In this document: piece by piece, positions 30,613 to 37,907 of the stretch
How positions within the stretch are numbered: position 1 is the stretch's first letter
Layout of the letters: each line of letters begins with the position of its first letter
NCBI GenBank assembly: GCA_017559905.1
Contig: JAFYQF010000024.1
Location: 33,731-97,730, forward strand
Direction of reading: 5' to 3'
Length of the DNA stretch: 64,000 nt
From: a bacterium
Lineage (GTDB): Bacteria; Cyanobacteriota; Vampirovibrionia; Gastranaerophilales; Gastranaerophilaceae
Notes under the pieces: model-generated
Databases searched by the model: none
What the model saw: the letters and a program-made list of their open reading frames with translations, nothing else
Told to the model about the DNA's origin: nothing
Made by a program: the position numbers and the translations under genes

Positions 30613-32079
30613 ATGCTAAAAAAAATATTAACACTTTGTTTAATACTAGGATTTGGACAAATTTCATTCGCAGATGAAATTGCCCAAGAAGTTGGAAATG
30701 AAATTAATCCTAAAGAATATCCACAGGCAGAATCAGTATTACCTACTAAAGATGACGAAAAACAAATCGTCATTGAAGGTTCAGTAGAAAAAACGATTAA
30801 TCTTTCTTTAGAACGTTGTCTTGAAATTGCGTTGGGCAATAACCCGCAAATCAACGCCGCATTCCATGATGTATTAGCTTCTGACACAAGGATTAAGCAG
30901 GTTTGGTCAAACTATTTTCCACAATTTAGTTGGCAGACTGGTTATACCAAAATCCGTCAATTACAATTATCAGACGCATTGGGACGTAATTTAACTTTCA
31001 ATTACTACGTTTTAGGACAAATTACGTTACAACAAATGTTATATGACTTTGGCGTGACCCAAAACCAAGCAACCATTAGACGCCTAGAATACGAAGGACA
31101 AAAATCCACACTATCAGAAACTATCAATACTGTAATATACAAAACAAAAGATGCTTATTTCAATCTTTTGTACGCATACGAGGCAAAACGAGTCGCAGAA
31201 ACAACAGTGGCACAGTACACAATGTTTTACGACCAAGCAAAAGCCTTCTATGAAATCGGCTTGAACCCAAAAGTTGACGTAACAATTGCAGAATCTAACT
31301 TGAGTAATGCAAAACTCCAACTAATTCAAGCAAGCAACGCTGTAAACCTTGCCATAGCACAATTAAACAACGTTATGGGAGTACCATTTATAGATGAATA
31401 CTCTATTCAAGAAAGACTTCGCTACACTCCAGTAGACATAACTCTAAAAAGCGCAGTTGACATAGCTAGAGAATCTAGACCTGACTTAAGACTTGCTGAA
31501 ACAAAAGTAGAAGCAGCAAAACAAACCCTTAAGCTAGTTAAAAAATCATATTTCCCTACAATTTCAGTAGAAGGTCAATACCAAAGAGGTGGCGGAAGCT
31601 GGAATTCCAACTACGGTTACAACTTTGGCGGATATCTTAATTTCCCAACAATAAACGGTATGCTTATAAAGAACGAAATCAAAGAAGCAAGATACCTTTA
31701 TGACAAAGAACTTGCTAATGCTCAAATCACGCAAAACAATATCTATTTAGAAATTCAAAACGCATACCTAAAACTTATTGAAAAGAAAAATCAAATTCCT
31801 GTAGCGATTTTGCAGGTAAAACAAGCAAAAGAAAACTATGAACTTTCTTACGGCAGATACAGAGTAGGCGAAGCCAACCCAATTGAGCTTAAAGAAGCGC
31901 AAACAACATACCAATCTGCGCAATTAAACTACTACAACGCTCTTTATCAATATAATTCAGCAAAATCAGCACTGGAAAAAGCTATTGGTAAAAACCTTGT
32001 AAACCAAGAAACCGAAATAGATTTAGAACTTGACGAAGAAACCAAAGCGTCAATAGAATTAAACGAAACTAAACAATAA
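30613..32079 (+). CDS. TolC-family outer-membrane efflux channel
   Basis: A 488-residue outer-membrane factor of the tripartite pump. A signal peptide (MLKKILTLCLILGFGQISFA) is followed by two OEP repeats with the expected helical pairs: LERCLEIALGNNPQINAA, AYEAKRVAETTVAQ, GLNPKVDVTIAESNLSNAKLQL and GRYRVGEANPIELKEAQTTY. The acidic tail is lineage-variable. I start at the ATG at 30613, since an upstream in-frame extension overlaps the pump gene. AAGGAA lies 12 nt upstream. It implies an outer membrane in this organism. A strong terminator follows at 32111. Confidence 0.93.
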   Translation: MLKKILTLCLILGFGQISFADEIAQEVGNEINPKEYPQAESVLPTKDDEKQIVIEGSVEKTINLSLERCLEIALGNNPQINAAFHDVLASDTRIKQVWSNYFPQFSWQTGYTKIRQLQLSDALGRNLTFNYYVLGQITLQQMLYDFGVTQNQATIRRLEYEGQKSTLSETINTVIYKTKDAYFNLLYAYEAKRVAETTVAQYTMFYDQAKAFYEIGLNPKVDVTIAESNLSNAKLQLIQASNAVNLAIAQLNNVMGVPFIDEYSIQERLRYTPVDITLKSAVDIARESRPDLRLAETKVEAAKQTLKLVKKSYFPTISVEGQYQRGGGSWNSNYGYNFGGYLNFPTINGMLIKNEIKEARYLYDKELANAQITQNNIYLEIQNAYLKLIEKKNQIPVAILQVKQAKENYELSYGRYRVGEANPIELKEAQTTYQSAQLNYYNALYQYNSAKSALEKAIGKNLVNQETEIDLELDEETKASIELNETKQ

Positions 32080-32110
32080 AATTTATAATACACCCCCAAA
32101 TTTCCAAACG

Positions 32111-32148
32111 AAGCCCGTGAAATACTTATTTCTACGGGCTTTTATTTA
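32111..32148 (+). terminator. Rho-independent terminator of the efflux operon
   Basis: AGCCCGTGAAATA pairs with TATTTC-T-ACGGGCT (one bulged T) across 32112-32140, and is followed by TTTTATTTATTTT. Confidence 0.88.
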
Positions 32149-32252
32149 TTTTATTAACATTTCTTTACAAAACGACAATGAAAAAGTCAATTTTTTAAGA
32201 GTTATATACTTTATATATACATAAGAGAGAAATAAAGAAAGAGAGCTAAAAG

Positions 32253-32537
32253 ATGTTACCAAACACAACAGGTTCAAAGAACGATACAAACGGAAACGGA
32301 CAATTCGGAACATTAATAAGAAAAAGAACTAAACGTAAAAGCGTAAGAGGAAATTCATACGAAGATTTCACATATCTAGACAAAAACGATAGAAGAATGA
32401 GATTTAACAACTCAAAAGACCCAATCTACTACGTATTTGATTGTTTAGAAAACAGACCAGTTTCAACATTGGCAAAAGAATTTGTAAAAGACACATTTTT
32501 TGAAATAACAAACTTCGTATCAAAAGTCGTTGCTTAA
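32253..32537 (+). CDS. Small basic protein of unknown function (94 aa)
   Basis: An unrecognised protein of 94 residues. The first half is polar and very basic (LIRKRTKRKSVRGNSYEDF), the middle has YLDKNDRRMRFNNSKDPIYYVFD, and the last 30 residues could form an amphipathic helix (LAKEFVKDTFFEITNFVSKVV). It could bind nucleic acid or the ribosome, but nothing proves this. GAAAGAGAG lies upstream of the ATG, and TATATACTTTATATATACAT upstream is promoter-like. It has its own terminator. Confidence 0.65.
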   Translation: MLPNTTGSKNDTNGNGQFGTLIRKRTKRKSVRGNSYEDFTYLDKNDRRMRFNNSKDPIYYVFDCLENRPVSTLAKEFVKDTFFEITNFVSKVVA

Positions 32538-32562
32538 TTAATAGGATAAAAAGGAAAAAATA

Positions 32563-32596
32563 AAAAAGATGGTTTTAAAACCATCTTTTTTTTATT
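32563..32596. terminator. Bidirectional terminator between the 94-aa gene and the TPR gene
   Basis: AAAAAAGATGGTTTT pairs with AAAACCATCTTTTTT around 32563-32592. A on the left and T on the right let it serve both convergent genes. Confidence 0.88.
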
Positions 32597-32607
32597 GTAA
32601 TTTAAAC

Positions 32608-33363
32608 TTAAACAATACTAAATTTACTTGATTTAGCACCTGTTAAGGATTTTAATTTTTCCAACCTTGACTTAATAAATTGAGCTTGAGCAGAAAGCGG
32701 ATTTGCCTGTAAGAATTTTCTGTAATATCTCTGCGCATCTGCTTTTTTACCTAACTTATCAAAGCAAACGCCTATACCTGCAAAAGCATCGGTATCACTA
32801 GGATTGCGTTTAATTTGTTCATTTAAAATATGAGATGCTTCTTTATATTTTCCGACTTTCATCAACAAAGCTGATTTATGTTCATAAGCTTTAATAAATT
32901 CAGGCGAATTTTCGATTAATTTTTGGTAAATCATCAATGCCATATCGTACTCTTCACAAGTTTCGTGCGCAATACCTAACTGCAAAATAGCATCAGGATT
33001 ATTAGGATTAATTTGTATTGCACGAACGAAGTTTTTTATTGCGCCACAAGGAATCCCTTGCAGAAGGTGACAAATTCCGAGTTCAAAGAACGCATCGAAA
33101 TAGTTTTCATCCAATTCAGTTGCTTTTTCAAAGTATTTAATAGCTTTAGAATAATTTTTTGTATTTTTATAGCACATCCCAAGTCCATAGTAAGATTTTG
33201 CATCTTCTCTTGAGATTAAAATAGCATTTAAATAGTTAGAAGCAGCTTCTTTATAAGATTTTTGGCGTAAAAGTTCATCCGCACGTTCAAAAAAATCAGG
33301 GGTTGCTTTACCTATTTTGGTAGTCATATATTTTGACTTGTTAAAAGTATTATCGTTTTTCAA
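32608..33363 (-). CDS. TPR-repeat protein
   Basis: A 251-residue soluble protein made almost wholly of tetratricopeptide repeats, about six in tandem from residue 20 to 235. Typical units are AKSYYGLGMCYKNTKNYSKAIKYFEKATEL and PDAILQLGIAHETCEEYDMALMIYQKLIE. It is a scaffold for protein contacts; partner unknown. No signal peptide. The best start is a TTG at 33363 with AGAGG 6 nt upstream; the first ATG, 12 codons later, has no such site. Single gene, convergent with the 94-aa gene. Confidence 0.85.
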   Translation of the reverse strand: MKNDNTFNKSKYMTTKIGKATPDFFERADELLRQKSYKEAASNYLNAILISREDAKSYYGLGMCYKNTKNYSKAIKYFEKATELDENYFDAFFELGICHLLQGIPCGAIKNFVRAIQINPNNPDAILQLGIAHETCEEYDMALMIYQKLIENSPEFIKAYEHKSALLMKVGKYKEASHILNEQIKRNPSDTDAFAGIGVCFDKLGKKADAQRYYRKFLQANPLSAQAQFIKSRLEKLKSLTGAKSSKFSIV

Positions 33364-33445
33364 AATTAGCCTCTTTTCTTATTTTAATTATACTTTTGCG
33401 CCCCTATTAGGATAACCACCGTTTGGAGTAGAGAAATATCAATCG

Positions 33446-33475
33446 TTGGATTTATTTATTTGGTTGTGTTATAAA
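33446..33475 (+). promoter_or_regulatory. Promoter of the TolC-hairpin/lipM operon, predicted leaderless
   Basis: TTGGAT (33446-33451), an 18-nt spacer and TATAAA (33470-33475). The -10 box ends 7 nt before the ATG at 33483, and no ribosome-binding site is present, so the message should start at or beside the start codon. Confidence 0.55.
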
Positions 33476-33482
33476 TATTGAT

Positions 33483-34289
33483 ATGAGAAAGCTTTTATTA
33501 TTGTTGATTTTAATGTTGGGAGTGCCTGTAATTGCTCAAGATGAGATAACTCTAGAGAAAGTTGAGGAGCAAAAAATTGAAATTCCTAAAAACGAAGTTC
33601 AATTAAAGAAATCGCTAGTTGTATCAGATGAGCAAATTATGCAAGAACTCATCACGATGCAAAGAGAAAAAGACCTTGAAGATATTGAAAATCTCTGGAA
33701 AGGCACAGTCGAAAACAATCAGGTAATAGGATTTGCACTAAAAAAACTTGCAACACCGGAAAGCCAAAGAAGAATACATTCTTCACTAATGGCAAAGACT
33801 CTGAATGCCGTAATTGCAGGAGCATCATTTGCACCAATGATGGCAGGTGGAGATTATTTGACACAGACAACAGCGTTTGCGGCGGGCAGATTAGCGCAAA
33901 ACCTTGTTAACAAAAAGAATATCCCGACCGAAATTCCTTTAACAGATACTGAATTAATCGAGCTTGCGGGTTTGATTGAAAATCTTCAAGACAAAATCAT
34001 TGACGCTTATTACAACTACAAAAGCTCTTTAACCCAACTAAAAGAAACACGTGCAAAATTGCTTTTGTACAATAAAAACTACACTAACGCACTAGAAGCA
34101 GGAGATTTGTTAGAAATAACAATATCATCTTCTTTGTATGACAATATGGCGTTAGAAGAATTTTACTATTTGCAAAACGCAAAAAAATACCACTTGGAAC
34201 TTCAGCGAATGGCTGGGAAAAAAGTTGTAGATAATTTAAACCTATATCAATACAACTTCAACTCTGAATTAATGAAAGGAGGTAAATAA
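33483..34289 (+). CDS. Exported protein with TolC-like helical hairpin (paralogue 1)
   Basis: A 268-residue protein with a signal peptide ending near PVIAQ. The N-terminal mature part has ENLWKGTVENNQVIGFALKKL, followed by a small-residue hydrophobic stretch (MAKTLNAVIAGASFAPMMAGG). The last 110 residues form long helices, LIENLQDKIIDAYYNYKSSLTQ and MALEEFYYLQNAKKYHLELQ, in the style of one TolC helical pair. It is paralogous to the next gene, with which it overlaps (TAATG). It lacks the two OEP repeats of a full channel, so it cannot be a TolC by itself. Function unknown; a periplasmic envelope role is inferred. Confidence 0.7.
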   Translation: MRKLLLLLILMLGVPVIAQDEITLEKVEEQKIEIPKNEVQLKKSLVVSDEQIMQELITMQREKDLEDIENLWKGTVENNQVIGFALKKLATPESQRRIHSSLMAKTLNAVIAGASFAPMMAGGDYLTQTTAFAAGRLAQNLVNKKNIPTEIPLTDTELIELAGLIENLQDKIIDAYYNYKSSLTQLKETRAKLLLYNKNYTNALEAGDLLEITISSSLYDNMALEEFYYLQNAKKYHLELQRMAGKKVVDNLNLYQYNFNSELMKGGK

Positions 34290-35170
34290 TGAAAAAACTA
34301 CTAGCATTATTAATTCTACTTTCAATTAACATGCCCGCATTTGCCGTCACTTACGAAGAACTAACTTCTCCAATGCCACCTGCATACAGAACAGGGCTAT
34401 CAGAACTTCCAGAACAAAAATATGTTGAAACACCAAAAATAGAAAAAGAATATATTACAAAAGAAGAAAATGAATATGCAATTGACGACTTAACCTACGC
34501 AGACTTAAGCATCAAAAAGATTTCAAGCGAAGTCGCAAGAGAATTATCTTATGATGAAAAAGTTATGATGGGAGATTTGTCATTATTGTGGCGTGGAGCA
34601 GCTTCAAAGAGTGACACCATAGCGTTTGCGCTATACAAACTTTCAAACCCTGATGAAGACAAACCTGATGAAAAATCCGTAAAAAAAGTACTTACGACAA
34701 TCGCAAGTATGTCGACTCTTGTTGGTGCAGGGATTGGAAACCCTCTAATCGCAACAGGTTCAATGTTAAGCGGAAACATTCTAGGAATTATGTCCCAAGA
34801 CACAAAAGCCCTCAATTACAAGTATACACGTGTAACTGATGCCGATATGATTATTTTGGTAAGAAAGATTGAAGAACTACAGCAAACAACAGTAAACCTT
34901 TATTACAACTATATGACAGCAAGAAAAATGCTAGGTTTACTAGATAAAGTTGTAATCCAGCGCAAAAAGAATTACGATATGGCTCAAGACGAATCAAGAG
35001 AAATCATTATGATTACAGACGCATATTATCGTTCTGCAATAGATGCCCAGACAAAAGCAAAAGCTGATTATATGGCAAAACGTGCAGCACTTGAGCAATT
35101 TGTTGGGAACGAAACATTTATTGAATTTGAAAAAACTTTGAACGAAAGAGATAAAGAAGAATTAAACTAA
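34289..35170 (+). CDS. Exported protein with TolC-like helical hairpin (paralogue 2)
   Basis: A 293-residue paralogue of the upstream product. A signal peptide ends MPAFA. The same blocks recur: SLLWRGAASKSDTIAFALYKL, a hydrophobic small-residue patch (IASMSTLVGAGIGNPLIATG), then VRKIEELQQTTVNLYYNYMTARK and AYYRSAIDAQTKAKADYM. The last part closely resembles the helix that closes an OEP repeat (KRAALEQFVG). It overlaps both neighbours by one base (TAATG on both sides), so the three genes are translationally coupled. GAAAGGAGG precedes the ATG. Possibly the pair forms a hetero-oligomer. Confidence 0.7.
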   Translation: MKKLLALLILLSINMPAFAVTYEELTSPMPPAYRTGLSELPEQKYVETPKIEKEYITKEENEYAIDDLTYADLSIKKISSEVARELSYDEKVMMGDLSLLWRGAASKSDTIAFALYKLSNPDEDKPDEKSVKKVLTTIASMSTLVGAGIGNPLIATGSMLSGNILGIMSQDTKALNYKYTRVTDADMIILVRKIEELQQTTVNLYYNYMTARKMLGLLDKVVIQRKKNYDMAQDESREIIMITDAYYRSAIDAQTKAKADYMAKRAALEQFVGNETFIEFEKTLNERDKEELN

Positions 35171-35820
35171 TGAAATTTATACCATACGAAGTTAAAACAG
35201 GCGCAGAAAACATGCAAATAGACAGCGATTTATTAGATTGGGCAATTGACACCCAGTTTAAAGACGCTATTTTTAGACTCTACGGTTGGTCACCAGCCTG
35301 CATATCTTTGGGTAGAAACCAAAAAGATGACTTTATTAACCAACAACTAATAAAAGATAACAATATCGACGTAGTAAGACGCCTCACTGGCGGAAGAGCA
35401 TTACTTCACGATGATGAACTTACATATTCATTTATTTGCCCAATTGACTATCTTGAACACGGCGAAAACGTGGTTGAATCATACAAGGAAATTTCTCAAA
35501 TTTTAATTGATAAACTTGATGCAATAGGAATTCACACAGATTTTGGCGCTCAAAAAGCCGTAAAAACAAAATTTGACTACTGTATGCTCATCTCAACAGG
35601 TGCAGACCTTTGCTATCAAGGTAAAAAACTTATAGGTTCTGCGCAATGCCGAAAAAATGGATACATATTACAACACGGTTCAATATTAATGGATTACAAC
35701 AAAGACCTTTTAGAAAAAATCTTTGATGAAAAAGTTGAAACTACCGAAGTCACTTGCATTAAGGACATTGCGCCCCACTTAACAAGAGAAGATTTAGTCA
35801 AACATTTCTCTCAATTGTAA
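35170..35820 (+). CDS. Octanoyltransferase, LipM-like (lipoate/biotin ligase family)
   Basis: A 216-residue BPL/LplA/LipB-family enzyme that moves octanoyl or lipoyl groups onto carrier lysines. The substrate loop is RRLTGGRALLHDDELTYS (71 onward), and GKKLIGSAQCRK and ILQHGSIL follow. Cys138 lies at the same distance from the GKK...GSAQ motif as the catalytic Cys of Bacillus LipM, which favours octanoyl transfer over the ATP-dependent ligase LplA. It is shorter than LipM (about 280 residues). It overlaps the upstream gene by one base, an odd partner for exported helical proteins. No lipoyl synthase is nearby. Confidence 0.8.
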   Translation: MKFIPYEVKTGAENMQIDSDLLDWAIDTQFKDAIFRLYGWSPACISLGRNQKDDFINQQLIKDNNIDVVRRLTGGRALLHDDELTYSFICPIDYLEHGENVVESYKEISQILIDKLDAIGIHTDFGAQKAVKTKFDYCMLISTGADLCYQGKKLIGSAQCRKNGYILQHGSILMDYNKDLLEKIFDEKVETTEVTCIKDIAPHLTREDLVKHFSQL

Positions 35821-35909
35821 ATAAATATTAAGATATTTTTATATAAAAAAGCAATAATCTCTGAATAAAAACCTTTATATAAGTACGGGAATAATTAAGG
35901 AGATTATCA

Positions 35910-37199
35910 ATGAATTCTAGTTACGGATTAATAAATCCATACTTGTTTAACATGATGGGACCATACGGTTACACAACAAGCTACGGTGATAGCATTCAAT
36001 TCAACGTAATGCCAAGTGATTTCACTCCATTACAAGCTAGATTAATGCACGGGATTTTCCATCCTAATCACGTAAGCCAATGGGATCCTACATATTCAAT
36101 CCCACTTAACCAAAACCAAACTGACCCAAGACTTATTCAAGCAGGGATGCAACGTGCTAGAGATTACGTAAGCGAATTATGTATCAACATCAAAACAGGC
36201 TCTGTTTATTCTTACGTTTGTTCTTCATTGAAATCTATCCACACTCAAACAGAAACTTTATTGAAAAACGAAGACTTGAATGATGACCAAAAAGCAAGAA
36301 TTCAAGAAGTTGTTGACCAAATTAAAGCTTTAGAAGCAAAAATGGAAACTTTAACAGAAAGATTAAACGACCCAGAAGAAAATAAAGGTCTTTTGTTAGA
36401 AGAATTATTAGGCATCGAAAAAGAAGTTAAAGAACTTTGCAAAACTGCATCAAAAGTATCAACAGCGATTTGCAAAGAACTTAAAAACAAAGATAAAGAA
36501 ACACCAGCAACTGAAGGCGAAGAAGGAACACCTGCTACACCTACAACTGGAGAAGGAACTCAAGCAACTGAAGGCGAAGAAGGAACACCTGCTACACCTA
36601 CAACTGGAGAAGGAACTCAAGCAACTGAAGGCGGAGAAGGAACACCAAAAGTTAAAGGCGAAGAAGGAGCACCAGCAGCTGAAGGCGGAGAAAACGGAAC
36701 ACCTACAGCTGAAGAAAATCCTGAAGCATCTGAAGATAAGGCAAAAACACCTTATGCACAACAATACTCTCAATCATTCTACGTAACTAGTGACAAGAGT
36801 AAAGAAGCAGGCACAGCAATTGCCAATAAGATTTATGACGCAGTTGACGGCTGGGGCACAAACGATGAAGATGTTGTAAATGCAATCAAAGCTATCAACA
36901 AAGATAATGTTATGGAAACTCTTGACGCTTGGAACAAAACAAAAGCTGCAGAATTTGATGGAGAATCAATGCTTGAAAGCTTATACGGAGATATTTTCTG
37001 GGGTGATGATAGAGCATTTATGACAAATCAAATTTTGGAAGCATTAAAAGCAAAAGCTGACGAAGCTGGCGTAGACATTTCAACCGAGTACAACGAAGTT
37101 AAAAAAGAACTTGATGCTTGGTGGCGAGATGATGAAAAAATCTTTGAAAAAATCAACGCAATCCACAAAAATTTAGGCGGTAAAGCATATTCAAAATAA
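35910..37199 (+). CDS. Annexin-like repeat protein with tandem-repeat linker (1)
   Basis: A 429-residue protein in three parts. Residues 1-195 are unrecognised, Tyr/Asn-rich at first and then helical with a coiled-coil segment (IQEVVDQIKALEAKMETLTE). Residues 196-280 are a low-complexity Glu/Gly/Thr/Pro linker that includes two exact 19-residue repeats. Residues 298-380 read like one annexin repeat: helices around DGWGTNDEDVVNAIKAI (314 is the first G of GWGTND), matching the family's G-x-GT-D/E calcium loop, then ESMLESLYGDI. The same domain closes the product of 44071-44943. No signal peptide. AAGGAG precedes the ATG. Calcium or lipid binding is inferred only. Confidence 0.65.
   Translation: MNSSYGLINPYLFNMMGPYGYTTSYGDSIQFNVMPSDFTPLQARLMHGIFHPNHVSQWDPTYSIPLNQNQTDPRLIQAGMQRARDYVSELCINIKTGSVYSYVCSSLKSIHTQTETLLKNEDLNDDQKARIQEVVDQIKALEAKMETLTERLNDPEENKGLLLEELLGIEKEVKELCKTASKVSTAICKELKNKDKETPATEGEEGTPATPTTGEGTQATEGEEGTPATPTTGEGTQATEGGEGTPKVKGEEGAPAAEGGENGTPTAEENPEASEDKAKTPYAQQYSQSFYVTSDKSKEAGTAIANKIYDAVDGWGTNDEDVVNAIKAINKDNVMETLDAWNKTKAAEFDGESMLESLYGDIFWGDDRAFMTNQILEALKAKADEAGVDISTEYNEVKKELDAWWRDDEKIFEKINAIHKNLGGKAYSK
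36507..36646 (+). repeat. 57-bp tandem repeat inside the annexin-like gene
   Basis: Two full copies of a 57-bp unit (36507-36563 and 36564-36620) start GCAACTGAAGGCGAAGAAGG, and a third, partial and diverged copy runs to about 36646. The units are in frame and encode TEGEEGTPATPTTGEGTQA-type peptides. Copy number probably varies between strains. Confidence 0.85.
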
Positions 37200-37600
37200 T
37201 TAGCAACGACGCTTCAAATTATCAATTCAAAATCAAACAAACCAGTCTATACATTATTTTTATCAGGGGAAAATATGAAAACTTATATACAAACTATCGA
37301 GATGAATAACATTCATGGAGGTATGTCGTGAAAATTTATACAAAAATCTTAATAAGAATTTTGTGACAATAGAATGTCCAAAAATTATTAAGATTTTTGC
37401 CTTGCAAAATTTAGTCTATTAATTCCTCAAAAGCGTAAGGTGAAAAAAGAAAAGAAGAAGTAGTAAAGAGCAGGTTAGTGTAAATTTAAAGAAAGCCCCT
37501 CAAATATGAGGGGTTTTTAATTTTTTCCACTTGCTTTAAAAAAAATCTTGCAGTAAAATATGGGTATAAACACGTATTAAATATACATTTCAGAGGTAGT
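37200..37600 (+). other. 401-bp intergenic region with a possible leader peptide
   Basis: No ordinary gene is visible. A short frame at 37275-37331 (18 codons, ATG preceded by CAGGGG at 5-nt spacing) encodes a peptide ending HGGMS. From about 37330 to 37490 the sequence is A-rich with no coding pattern, and it ends in a terminator at 37492. An RNA of roughly 200-260 nt, with or without the peptide, is possible. The right end holds the leader of the hydrogenase cluster. Confidence 0.35.
37492..37526 (+). terminator. Rho-independent terminator in the gap before the hydrogenase cluster
   Basis: CCCCTC (37496-37501), a 6-nt loop and GAGGGG (37508-37513), followed by TTTTTAATTTTTT. It is about 290 nt beyond the stop of the annexin-like gene, so it may end that long transcript or a separate small RNA. 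Confidence 0.8.
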
Positions 37601-37849
37601 ATGACAAAGCTTAATATAAACGTATGTATGGGAAGTTCATGTTTTGCAAGAGGAAACGATGCAAACTTGGAATTTCTTGAGAATTATATAAACGAAAACG
37701 GACTTGATGCAAAAATCGACTTATGTGGTTCACGTTGTGAAGGCAAATGTGTAACAGGTCCAAACATCATTATCAACGGGGTTGAATACACCGAAGTTAA
37801 TGAAGAAAAACTTAAAGACATATTGGATGGACTAACAGCAATTAAATAA
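37601..37849 (+). CDS. Thioredoxin-like [2Fe-2S] ferredoxin, hydrogenase cluster (1)
   Basis: An 82-residue protein with the NuoE/HydC C-terminal fold. The expected four-Cys set is present: CMGSSC (CX4C, residues 9-14) and CGSRCEGKC (residues 43-51, one Cys extra). It should hold a [2Fe-2S] cluster and pass electrons. AGAGGT precedes the ATG. It is 58 nt before the sensory hydrogenase gene. Together with the phosphatase and the second such protein it matches the Hfs-type hydrogenase neighbourhoods of anaerobic Firmicutes and Thermotogae. Confidence 0.85.
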   Translation: MTKLNINVCMGSSCFARGNDANLEFLENYINENGLDAKIDLCGSRCEGKCVTGPNIIINGVEYTEVNEEKLKDILDGLTAIK

Positions 37850-37907
37850 CAAACTGATTTTTGCATCCGAAAAAGATTAAACAAATAACAAAGACAATGG
37901 GGTTAAA

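Noticed and set aside
33483..35170. The two exported helical proteins as full TolC channels
   Set aside because: Each has only one helical pair and a different N-terminal domain; the true TolC homologue with two repeats is at 30613-32079.
36459..36773. A Cys/Ser/Phe-rich frame antisense to the annexin-like linker
   Set aside because: It mirrors the 57-bp repeat on the other strand and lacks a start signal.
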